Assembly (NCBI GenBank): GCA_019426215.1
Contig: CM033393.1
Location: forward strand, 23,314,591 to 23,378,590
Direction of reading: 5' to 3'
From: Buddleja alternifolia
Lineage: Eukaryota > Streptophyta > Magnoliopsida > Lamiales > Scrophulariaceae
DNA: 64,000 bases
In this document: in pieces, positions 26,263 through 36,044 of the stretch
Layout: each line of letters starts with the position of its first letter
How positions within the stretch are numbered: position 1 is the first letter of the stretch
Translations under genes and position numbers: made by a program
Notes under the pieces: model-generated
What the model saw: the letters and a program-made list of their open reading frames with translations, nothing else
Databases searched by the model: none
What the model was told of the DNA's origin: nothing

Positions 26263-26384
26263 ATAGATGTCATTAAGAATTCTATGAACAACATGCTAAT
26301 GCCATTATGTTAATAAAATGTTGCATAATACAAACTAGTACCTTATTTCTTACTCCTCGTTGGCATCGAGGCACTTTCCCAACA

Positions 26385-27056
26385 AAATTACAAAATTACA
26401 ATAATATAAATTGGACCCATAACTTATTGATTGAATTTGTGGTACAACCGGTGAATCCAAGCTAGCACTTGGAGTTGGAGTAATCAAGAGTAAATTGACC
26501 GATGTTAAATAAGTATATACATTGCTTTTTTTAAAATAATAAATAGACCAATTTTAAGTAGCACGCATGTGCTTCCTCCACATGCAATCATAGATTCTCT
26601 CACAACACAGACAGACAGAGACATTCTCAAACTAATTAAACCAATATCAAGAAAAGCTAGAAAGTGTAGGAAGATGATCAAGAATATTAACCCATTCTGC
26701 ATGCCCAGGATGAAAGCCGCGTCCAATTGAAATAGTACAGCAGCAGCCAGAAAGAGCAGCAGTCGGCTGCTATCACCCATATCGCTTCTTGACCGCCTCC
26801 GTGAGGCCGTTTTTCGGCTCATCATGCTGTCGGCTATCTCCAAGTCCAAGGGTAATCGATCATCAACTCATCATGGTCAGCTGCGCCTGAATATCAATTT
26901 AATTGTTACTATCCCAATCATGATCCCCACCACAATGAAGCCGTTGCCGACGGCATAGAGTTCATCAAGAAGTCCGCCACCACAGCCGATGAAAGCCGCC
27001 ACAACTGAGTATATATATATATATATATATATATATCAGCTTGCCATTCCTTTGCC

Positions 27057-27092
<36 letters not shown>

Positions 27093-27315
27093 GTAGTGGG
27101 ATCGAGGAGGTAGTTTTCATTTAATTTACTTGGAGGATGTTTTTTTCATTTTTCCGATGTATGATGACTTTGTAAATTGATTTATACGAAGAACTCACAT
27201 GAAATTTTAGATTACTGCTCTTGGTTGTTTGAATATGCTTCTTCTATTTCATCTTCAATTAAATTAAAGCCCTTGAATCATCATTGCTTGAAACTCTTTG
27301 ATAAAAAAGAAGAGA
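26385..27315. other. Unassigned DNA between solo LTR and LINE, with TA microsatellites
   Basis: Apart from the ORF at 26505-26849 nothing is assigned. TA microsatellites lie at 27010-27036 and 27061-27088. The boundary with the LINE is set roughly, at the first recognisable LINE codons. Confidence 0.5.
26505..26849 (-). CDS. Hypothetical small membrane protein ORF, possibly a gene remnant
   Basis: The 114-codon frame is not recognised. Residues 1-29 are polar and basic, with SRKTASRRRSRSDMG. Residues 30-75 are strongly hydrophobic (LLLFLAAAVLFQL, then LIFLIIFLHFLAFLDIGLI), enough for one or two membrane spans; the remainder is mixed. Upstream on the same strand (about 27006-26880) a second open stretch encodes GCGGGLLDELYAVGNGF followed by another hydrophobic run, but a stop parts the two. 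Composition is less AT-rich than the surroundings and the region shows no match to the elements around it. It may be a fragment of a host gene or a chance ORF. Confidence 0.3.
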   Translation of the reverse strand: MDLEIADSMMSRKTASRRRSRSDMGDSSRLLLFLAAAVLFQLDAAFILGMQNGLIFLIIFLHFLAFLDIGLISLRMSLSVCVVRESMIACGGSTCVLLKIGLFIILKKAMYILI

Positions 27316-27657
27316 AGTAAGTCAAAAGTTCACTCCATTATGCATAATAATCTTCTGTTGGAAGATCATTAGGATATTAAGAATTCTGCGGTTGACTTTT
27401 TCTCTCAACTTTTAGCTCCGAGCAGCATCAATCTCCAAGATGATACCTTGATTGTTTAAAATCTCAAGTTTCCAAAGATGACAATATCTTTCGTTGCTCC
27501 ATTCCCTCCATGGAGGAGGCGAAACGAGCTGTGTTTAGGTTAGATGCGGATAGCGCAGCAGGACGTGATGGATCTTCTGCGGAGTTTTTTCAAGTTTGTT
27601 GGGACAGTATTTGAGTTGATATTCTTGAAGCCATCAAAGATTTTTTCTGGCGGCTCC
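27316..27657 (+). pseudogene. LINE ORF2 fragment: linker and N-terminal reverse transcriptase
   Basis: Frames with stops read DIKNSAVDFFSQLLAPSS, then SIPSMEEAKRAVFRLDADSA and AGRDGSSAEFFQVCWDSI. This is the plant LINE pattern upstream of the reverse transcriptase palm: the family's 'AVFxLdpdSApGpDGfsa-FFq-cWd' segment. A stop follows CWDSI. The fragment ends at the hAT-like MITE insertion site (GCGGCTCC). The endonuclease domain expected upstream is missing or unrecognisable. Confidence 0.75.
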
Positions 27658-27974
27658 CGGGGATGGAGTTAGGAATTTTATTTGGGGGGAGATTGTTGTG
27701 ATATAACTATACACTTTTTTTTTTTTTTGCCAAATAGACGAAGGATTCAAGGGGGGTATATTTACGGTACGCTACACTATATTTACGGAGAAAAATATAA
27801 TAAAGAATTAGGTTTAATTACAACTTTTGACATGCTTTATACTCTCATATCTCTTTCGTTATAGCCAGGATTTTGGGTTCGGGAGGCAAACTCAAAGAAA
27901 AGGGAGAAAGCGTGATATTTTTCAATTTTGAGGGGGCGCGAGTGCACCCACCAGCCCCCCTAGCTCCATCCATG
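27658..27974. mobile_element. hAT-like MITE (317 bp)
   Basis: The terminal inverted repeats are CGGGGATGGAGTTAGG and, on the other strand, CATGGATGGAGCTAGG. The 8-bp flanks GCGGCTCC and CCGGCTCC differ at one base, as expected of a hAT duplication with one mutation. No coding region lies inside; a T run (about 27717-27729) is present. It sits within LINE sequence whose reading resumes right after it. Confidence 0.75.
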
Positions 27975-27995
27975 CCGGCTCCCCTCTCCCTTGTA

Positions 27996-30900
27996 CAGGG
28001 ACGGAGCCAAGAATTCTAACTTGGGAGGGCGAGATAGGATTATTAAAAATATAAATATTATTAGTATTATTATTTTTTGCAAATTATTTTTTTTGTAGAG
28101 ATTTTTTCGCTTAAAGTTTCTTACCTATCCAAATACAAATATAATACCAAATATCAATAAATAAATATATACCACAAAAAAAATTGATCGAAACATCATT
28201 AGTGAGAAAATATACTATATCTACTAAAATGTCTCATCCAAAAATATACAATTGAAGTCTTATAAAACAAACCAACATGGCTACTTATTTAAGATAGGCA
28301 TTCTAAGTTGTACTCGACGAGTTTTTAAGTCATCGAACTCATCAATCATTAAATCAACATCAAAGTTTGGGCAATTTCTTTCTCAATATACACTAGTAAT
28401 GAACTAGTCAAAAACTCATCTTCCATCTTATTTTGCAACCTAGTCTTGACAATTTTCATAGATGAAAATGCACGCTCTGTCGTTGCTGTGGAAACTGGAA
28501 GAGTCAAAATGAGTCGAATCAATCTATCCACAAAATAATAATCCAAAGACTTTCTCGTCTTTGATAATATTTGGCACAAATCCGAAAGCGTTGAAACATT
28601 CCGAAAATGGATATTGCGTCGAATGTCAAGTTCAAAAAGACCCAATAGGTATTTCATATGCAACTTCTCATGATCAATGAAATCTTTGGGGTAGAACTTC
28701 TCAAAAAGTGTGCATATCTCATTGATATTGAATGATTTGTATCCATCCCTTGGATCCAAAGTTGAGCTTAGCCTAAGCAACTCCACAGCATTTTCATCAG
28801 ATCGATAATTCATCTCTTGTAATATAGAATCTATCATACTAGTGAATATATCAACTCGATAATGATGCTCCAAGATAAAAGGATTCTCTTTACGAAGCCG
28901 ACCTCTGGCTGAACGACGAGGCACACTCATGTCTGGTATGTTTATCTCATGCTTCTCACAAAAAAAATTCACTTTATCAAATAAGTCATCCCATCCACTC
29001 TCTCAAAATTTTTGAATAAGTTCTTTTGTGTTAGTAACTGTATCCATTGCATTAAGAATATCCTGAGACTTGTATTGTAAAATTCTACAGAGGCCATTCG
29101 TCATTTCCAATAACTCAATCACAAATTGCAAGATAAACACAAATTCAAATGACATCATTAGATCATAAGCGTCATCAGCTGCGGCCTTAGGGGACGAACC
29201 CGTTTTGTCATTTATGATCTCACTTAAAGTAAGAAGAATAGAATCAAACAAATCAAGTAAGTTACGAAGAGACCTTAAGTGAGAACCCCATCGTGTATCC
29301 CCAGGACGTTGTACAGTTCCAACTTGATTTTTTCGTCTTCCTATTTTGAGCTCGTTAGTGGAGGTTAATTCCTCAATCCGAATAGCTTGAGCAATTTGAA
29401 GTTGATCATGACGTTTGGAAGAAGAATCAACCAAATTTACAATAACAGTCACATATGAAAAGAAATGCTCAACAGGTATAACACTTGGAGCTGTTGCCAC
29501 TAATATCAATTGTAGTCGGTATGCAAAGCAATGAACATTATATGCATATGGACATTCATTCAAAAATAGAGCCTGCAAACCATTCCGCTCTCCCCGCAAA
29601 TTACTCGCACCATCATATCCTTGTCCTCGAATATTTTGTATATCAAGATTATGGTGAGCAAGAGTACGAGAGATTTCCTTTTTCAAAGTTGAGGATTTAG
29701 TATCTTCCACATGAACTATGTCAAAGAACCTTTCTCGAATAAATCTGTCCTTGTCAACAAACCTTAAGACCATAGTCATTTGCTCTCTTTTTGACTCGTC
29801 TCGAGATTCATCCACAATGAGGCAATATTTAGCATCACTAATTTCTTCCCGAATGAATTTTTGAATTTTACGTGCATAGATTGACAATATCTCCTTTTGA
29901 ATTTGAGGGGAATGATATGAAGCATTTTGAGGAGCATTTTCCAAAACTGTCAAGCTTACCTCAGTATTGTAAGAAGCCGTATGCTTTAAAATTTCTATAA
30001 AATTGCCACGGTTATGGGAATTTACGGGCTCTATAGGCTATACCTTGAAATGCACATAATTTGACAACATCTATCGAGACCTTGAGTTGGGAACGATTCT
30101 TTGCAACTATTTCCATAGATTGTTTGTCTATAATTCTCTCAATGTGTTGCAACGGATTCATCAAATCATGACTTTGGTTCACGGCTTTGTTGTGTGAGGA
30201 ATTAGGGGTACTTCCTTCGTGGATCAAAAAGGAACATTTTTTCCCATCATTTACTTTCTTCCAAGATTGGAATCCATCACTAGTAAATGCATTTACCCCA
30301 AACTTTGCAGATGGCTTGACAAAAAGAAAACAAGGTATACTACATACTGAAGGGAATATTCATCATTTTTATCCCAACACGCATCATTTTTTGTCTGTGA
30401 ATATTCTAACCAGTCTTGTACCAAGTAGGTAAGAACCTTCGACCATTTCTATCTACATACTGAAGGGAATTTTCTGGGATGCCTTGATAAGGACCGACCT
30501 TTAGATAAGCACATCTAATTTTATTTCTTTCATCTGTTGAACAATCCCATATGGGGTTACGTAACCCAGGATCACATTCAATATTAAGACAATTAGAATC
30601 TTGATCATGCTTTCGAACTTTTGTTGGAGAAGACTCCGGAATAGATGTTTGATCATCTGAAAGCTTGGAAGTTTCAGAAATAACCGTGGATGAAGTCTCA
30701 AGAATAGGAGAACTCGTGCTATCTTGAGAGCATCGTTTCTTAAAGTAACAATCAATTTTATTGTTACTCATGATTAATTACCTGAAAAATATATGCAAAA
30801 ATACAAACTATATTAGTTAAACAAGAATTGCCCACATAACAAAATAATATATATTGACAATTTGTTTATAATTGTAATTTTTTTCTTTTAGCATAATCTC

Positions 30901-31899
30901 ATAGTCTCATTTTTCCACTAAAAGTTACTACAAATTTCAATATAATCAATATATACTACACCATGATTACATATACCATTAGTTAAAGAATAAAGATAAT
31001 CAAATATTATAAATTTGTAACATTAAAATGGAACAAAAAAGAAGGGAAAAAAAAACAAAAAATGTCAAACATTGGATGGGAGCAGGCGTTGCCTGCTCTG
31101 CTCCCATCTTTGATATTTCACCAATCACCCATCTTCTAATTTCTTAATTTTTCTTGTTTGATTAATAAATTCAATAGTATTCACACTAAAATAAATGTTT
31201 AAAGAGTTAATTTATTCAATAAATAATTCTATTAAGATATTTATCTAAAAATTGAAAATCCTCACTTTTTAACTAAAACTAAATAATACAATGGAGAAAA
31301 ATCTATAAAAAAATATAAAAATTAAAATGTAATACCTTGTTCTTATAGTGACAATGATAATGTTTTTAAACGAATGAGCACCAAAAATCACTTAAAGAGG
31401 AGAAGATTGAAGTGAGAATTTATAGGTAAGGGTTTTGAAAAATGAGAGAGATGTGGGGTTAAGGAAAGGGGAAAGTAAGAAGTGGGGTTAAAAAAAGTGA
31501 TGTTTTGTTTTATGTGTATAGAATAAAAAATTAAACATTATGTTTTTTTTTTCTTGTGTTTCCCACATTACCGTCTCTGATATGTGAGAGGTATGTGAAT
31601 TTTTTATTTTTTTTGTGTTGCCAAGTGATTGAATTTATCATCTTCTTTGTTTCTCTAAAATAGTAGGCCCACTTCATTGTAGAGCCCACTTCTAATTATA
31701 TAAGTTATATCAAAGCCCACTTTTTATTTCATGTTGTGGGGCAAAATTCTTATTTCATGTTGCAGAAAGAAAAGTGTGGGGTGGGGGGGGGGGGGGCGCA
31801 AATATTTTATTGAACACCAAACACAACTAAAACATTTTTTTTATATAATTGAGGGGGGGGGACCGCCCCATCATGCCCCCCCCCCCCCCTCCGTCTCTG
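27996..31899 (-). mobile_element. hAT DNA transposon (3.9 kb)
   Basis: The ends are CAGGGACGGAG and, on the right, CTCCGTCTCTG, an imperfect 11-bp inverted repeat. A perfect 8-bp duplication CCCTTGTA lies at 27988-27995 and 31900-31907. The transposase is on the minus strand. C and G homopolymers (about 31783-31797, 31853-31860 and 31876-31889) lie inside the right end. 30772-31899 is the AT-rich 5' region. The element sits in LINE sequence. Confidence 0.9.
28349..30771 (-). pseudogene. hAT transposase pseudogene (TTF-type zinc finger, DUF4371, dimerisation domain)
   Basis: The protein would cut and rejoin element ends. From the start at 30771: a polar N-terminus with MSNNKIDCYFKKRCSQDS; a TTF-type zinc finger region (RRFLPTWYKT, then PCFLFVKPSAKFG and SDGFQSWKK, in different frames near 30200-30430); a DUF4371/RNase H-like core (29003-29953) with YCLIVDESRDESKREQM, GQGYDGASNLRGERNG, CPYAYNVHCFAYRLQLI and PGDTRWGSHL; and the C-terminal dimerisation region (28349-28972) with LPVSTATTERAFSSMKIVKT. 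Defects: a duplicated or inserted piece with frameshifts at about 30300-30425, a small deletion plus frameshift near 30010, and an in-frame TGA at 29003-29005, after which the same frame continues. The core is well preserved, so the loss is fairly recent. Confidence 0.9.
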
Positions 31900-31907
31900 C
31901 CCTTGTA

Positions 31908-32530
31908 ACTTCACTGCCACTACTCTTTTCTTAATTCCTAAGACTGATATTCCCGACTCTTGGGACAAATTCAGACCGATAAGCCTATGTAATGTTGTTA
32001 ACAAAATCTACTCAAAGATTTTGTGTTCCAAATTGGCCCTCGTTCTTCCCGCCATCATTGCCCCCTCTCAGAGTGGGTTCATTAACGGAAGGCTTATTAA
32101 CGACAACATCTTCTTGGCTCAAGAACTTGTCCACGACATTGACCTTAGACGTGTCCACAACAATGTGATTTTCAAGTTGGACATGTCGAAGGCTTATGAA
32201 AAATTTCATTGGGGTTTCCTGCTCAAAGCTCTAAAGAAGATGAGATTTTCGGATAGATAGTTGATGTTGATGAAGAGTTGCATCTCAAATTGTTGGTTTT
32301 CTATACTCGTGAATGGGGATTTGTCCGCCTTTTTTAAGTCGAAAGAGGTCTCAAACAGAGGAACCCTCTTTCTTCCCTTTTATTTATCTTGGCTGCTGAA
32401 GTGTCGGGGGCTGGATAAAATGTTTCAAGAGAACCCGCTCATGTACTACTCTTGTAATGGATCGAGAATTTCTCATCTTGCCTACGCAGATGACTTTATC
32501 ATTTTCTCCAACACCAAAGATGGTAACCTT
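31908..32530 (+). pseudogene. LINE reverse transcriptase core pseudogene
   Basis: Frames read FLIPKTDIPDSWDKFRPISL, then CNVVNKIYSKILCSKLALVL, SQSGFINGRLINDNIFLAQE, then FKLDMSKAYEKFHW with the first catalytic Asp (family usually AYDRv-W), and near the end SHLAYADDFIIFSN with the ADD active site. A stop follows MRFSDR near 32261 and the next part is in another frame. The sequence is cut at 32530 by the solo LTR and continues at 36045 with FLDHYARISGQSIN. This enzyme primes reverse transcription on nicked chromosomal DNA. Confidence 0.85.
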
Positions 32531-33534
32531 TGTTGGGAAAGTGCCCTCGATGCTAACAAGGAGTTAGGAAATAGGGCACTGGTTTATATTGTACAATCTA
32601 TAATTAATGAAAGGCATTTAGTATGTTGATCATATAAGTCTTAGTGGCATCTATAATTCTTAAATGAACAACAAGTCCATGTGTATCAAGGCAGACCTTC
32701 CACTCTTTATAGTAGTTAAGGGGGTATGCACTGGAAGGACTTGATACTTGATCACTTAAATGGTTCGCAAGTCGGGGAATCTCAATTAGGCATTGAGATT
32801 CGTGTGGACTTGTATGACACATACTTTGACAGGGAGTGCCAATCGAACACTATGGGATAGTGGGAGTTCGTGTCATAGATACATTGATGAGATTAGTGTG
32901 TTCAAACACGGCTTGTAGTAATTCAATTACATGAGTTTTTACAAATTGACTGTCAATGATTTAATTACTGATTATGATAGTATGTGTGAGCTTTAGACCT
33001 GAGTAGTTATGCCCAATTCACCCGTTGGTGGGGTCGAACTCGAAGTGTGTTTCAATGGGCAAGTAGCAGTTGTGAAGTGATTGCCAAGATGGAATTCACT
33101 GTCTCGAAAGTAAATGAGAAGTATCCTATGCGATCATTGATAAATGAGATTGAAAGTCTCTGGCCAGAGCTAATGAACTAACTCGTGTTTGACACGCAGG
33201 GTGGTTCCGTAATCTCATGTTACTATGATTCTTACCATAGAACACTAGTACAGAAAAGGCCTGTTACAGCGCACATTTTACAGCGGTTTTTTGAAAACCG
33301 CTGAACGGAGAGACTTATTACAGCGGTTTATAAGTGAACCGTTATAATGGATATTAATCGGGTATCTATTACAGCGGTTTATAAGTGAACCGTTATAATG
33401 GATATTAATCGGGTATCTATTACAGCGGTTTTTTATCGAACCGCTGTAATAGTTCCAAACCTATTATAGCGGTTCGTTAGAAAACCGCTCTAATAGGCCG
33501 ATCAAAATAAGAAAAAAAAAAAAAAACTTCTTAT

Positions 33535-34160
33535 AGCGGTTCGGTACCGAACCGCTGTAACAGGTCAAAAAATTTTAAAAAAAATTCCCCCCCAATTTTC
33601 CCGCCCAAAATTTTTCGGAGCAAAAAAAAAAAATTTTTTTTTTGGTACCGAACCGGTTACAGCGGTTCGCTACCGAACCGCTGTAACAGGTCAAAAAATT
33701 TTAAAAAAAATTCCCCCCCAAAAGTTTTCGGAGCAAAAAAAAAAAACTTTTTTTTTTGGTACCGAACCGGTTACAGTGGTTCGCTACCGAACCGCTGTAA
33801 CAGGTCAAAAAATTTTAAAAAAAATTCCCCCCCAATTTTCCCGCCCAAAATATTTCCGCCCAAAATTTTTCGGAGTAAAAAAAAAAACTTTTTTTTTTCG
33901 GTACCGAACCGGTTACAGCGGTTCGGTACCGAACCGGTTACAGCGGTTCGGTACCGAACCGCTGTAACAGGTCAAAAAATTTTAAAAAAATTCCCCCCCA
34001 ATTTTCCCGCCCAAAATTTTTCGGAGCAAAAAAAAAAACTTTTTTTTTTGGTACCGAACCGGTTACAGCGGTTCGCTACCGAACCGCTGTAACAGGTCAA
34101 AAAATTTTTAAAAAAATTCCCCCCCAATTTTCCCGCCCAAAATTTTTGGTACCGAACCGG
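33535..34160 (+). repeat. Tandem repeat in CACTA copy 2, about five units of roughly 110-130 bp
   Basis: Each unit has TACCGAACCGCTGTAACAGG, then CAAAAAATTTT, a run of C followed by AATTTTCCCGCCC, CGGAGC, then A and T runs, then GGTACCGAACCGGTTACAG. Unit length varies through homopolymers and internal loss. Copy 1 has no such expansion. Confidence 0.85.
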
Positions 34161-34536
34161 TTACAGCGGTTATTCAAAGAACCGCTATAATAGGCTTTGA
34201 CCGAAAATAAAAATCCTCTTTATATATCTCACTCCTCTTTCTCTTCTTCATTTGAAATTTCAAATTTCATCTTCTTCATTTCCTCTTTATCTCTCACTCC
34301 TCTCTCTCTCTCTCTCTCACTAACGCCGCCGACACTACCACCTCCATCAACGCCGCCGACACTACCACCTCCATCAACGCCGCCGACACCACCTATATGT
34401 ATGGGTGTATGTATATTTGTGTATGTGTGGGTACATTTATTTTGTGTATATGTGGGTGTATATGTATATTTGTGTATGTGTAGATGGGTATATGTATAAA
34501 TTTGTGTATTTACGAAAATATTTTTCGTTTATAATT

Positions 34537-34819
34537 TGACCGTGTCAGAATGACACGAAATTTGCACGGTCATAGAGAAACGGTATTCCGAAAAAAACGC
34601 AAGGCATTGCCTTGCGCTCTTGGGATTTTAGCTATCCGAGATCGTTTAAGGCCTCAAATACGCATTTTATTACAAAAATATGTATTTTTGTAATAAAACA
34701 CGTATTTGAGGCCTTAAACGATCTCGGATGGCTAAAATCACGAGAGCGTAAGACATAGTCTTACGTTTTGTTCGGAATGCCATTTCGCTATGACCGTGCA
34801 AATTTCGTATCATTCCAAC
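34537..34819. repeat. Long foldback within CACTA copy 2
   Basis: The core 34625-34738 pairs TTTTAGCTATCCGAGATCG with CGATCTCGGATGGCTAAAA. Outer pairing includes GACCGTGTCAGAATGA-like and TCATTCCAACA-like ends. It is homologous to 21600-21885. Confidence 0.85.
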
Positions 34820-36044
34820 ACCTATTACAGCGGTTTTCAAATCACGAGAGCATAAGACATTGTCTTACGTTTTTTTTAAAGCGCCTATTACAGTGGTTTT
34901 CGAAAAAACCGCTGTAATAGTGTAGCCTATTACAGCGGTTTTTTCCTAAACCGCTGTAATAGGCTTCTTAAAAAAAAAATTTTTTTTTTTTTAATAGCGG
35001 TTATTTGTATAACCGCTGTAATAGGGTATACCCTATTACAGCGGTTATAAAAATAACCGCTGTAATAGGTATCTATTACAGCGGTTAAAAACCGCTGTAA
35101 TTGGCCAAAAATAATCGCTTTAATAGGTCATTTCTGTAGTAGTGGAATCCAGTCCTGTGAGTTTGACATATTCCATGACTCTCACTCGAACGGGATACGT
35201 CAGTGAAGGGCTTATACTCATACAGTATTCATAATCTAGAGGTTCGTAATTACATAGTCATTTTGTACTTCGTTGGGCTACTATGTGGGGCCACGGTGCT
35301 GGCTAGGTGTCACCCACATTCTTTTGGTATCCTCCCATTGCCAATTGAGGCAAACCTAGAGAGTCGTGTTATAAAGGAATAGACGGAAAATCGTAGTTTT
35401 GTATTTGGAGAACATTTTGGTAATTTATCATTTGGAAGAATGAATTAATTAATTAGACGAAGTAATTTGATTGGTTGTTTATTGGATTAAACAAAGGTAA
35501 ATTAAATTAATTAATTTGAATAGTTAATTAACTGGGTTATTAAATAATTAAATTAGAATTTTAATTTAATCTATATTTATTTAATTGGATTAGATATGAT
35601 GTGATTCAATTAAGTAGACTAAGTTGACTGTGTCAACTTAGCCCACATGGGGAATCCAAGAAGCCCATTTGGGCGTGTACTGCATGGGCATAAGTTGGAG
35701 GATTTTATTTAATCCTCCAACACAAGCTCTAGAGACAGAAGTCAATTAAGGTGAAATCATCCACTAAAAATACAAGACAGTAAAAATGATTCACATTGTC
35801 TTTGCCTAGCCGCCTCATGGAAGATGATGATGAAGATTTTCAAAGTCCGTTCCTACGTGATGATTTAGAGACGAAACAAGTGGACCGTTAAAGATTCGCG
35901 AGGATTAATAGAACACGCAAAAGGTACGTTTTTCGTGTTTTTTGTTTTACGTTAAAATCAACGAAAATCCAGAAATTAATCTTGACTTTTGGGAATCCGG
36001 ATATATTTAATTTTCGTTGCGCATGATACCAGGATTCCCATGGG

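Larger units (their letters stand above)
19864..26384 (-). repeat. Solo copia LTR (about 1.59 kb) carrying three nested insertions
   Basis: The ends are TGTTGGGAATC and CTTTCCCAACA, flanked by AAATT at 19859-19863 and 26385-26389. Subtracting the CACTA element (1526 bp), two solo LTRs (1708 and 1685 bp) and their duplications leaves about 1589 bp. Shared words with the Angela LTR (GACTCTCTA, GGGTGACACCTAGCCAGC, CACCAACGGGTGAAT) place it in the same broad LTR group. A second copy in the opposite orientation lies at 32531-36040. There is no internal coding region, so it arose by LTR-LTR recombination. Confidence 0.85.
33243..35144 (+). mobile_element. Non-autonomous CACTA element, copy 2
   Basis: The termini are CACTAGTACAGAAAA and TTTCTGTAGTAGTG, with GAA on both sides (33240-33242 and 35145-35147). 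Subterminal TATTACAGCGGTT arrays, a CT-rich and CCGCCGACACTACCACC-rich middle, a few minisatellite units (34397-34505) and a foldback appear in the same order as in copy 1. It is larger (1902 bp) because of a tandem expansion at 33535-34160. The ORF at 34197-34499 is read from simple repeats. No transposase is present. Confidence 0.9.
32531..36040 (+). repeat. Solo copia LTR, second copy of the 19864-26384 family, plus orientation
   Basis: It starts TGTTGGGAAAG and ends near GGATTCCCA; the last bases are mutated, so the end is approximate to about five bases. Flanks ACCTT (left) and GCCTT (right) are a likely decayed duplication. Without the CACTA insertion and its duplication it is about 1.6 kb, like the first copy. 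Confidence 0.75.

Noticed and set aside
31783..31889. G and C homopolymers as a regulatory G-quadruplex
   Set aside because: The runs lie inside the hAT right end, vary by homopolymer length and may be inexact in the assembly; nothing else supports a function.
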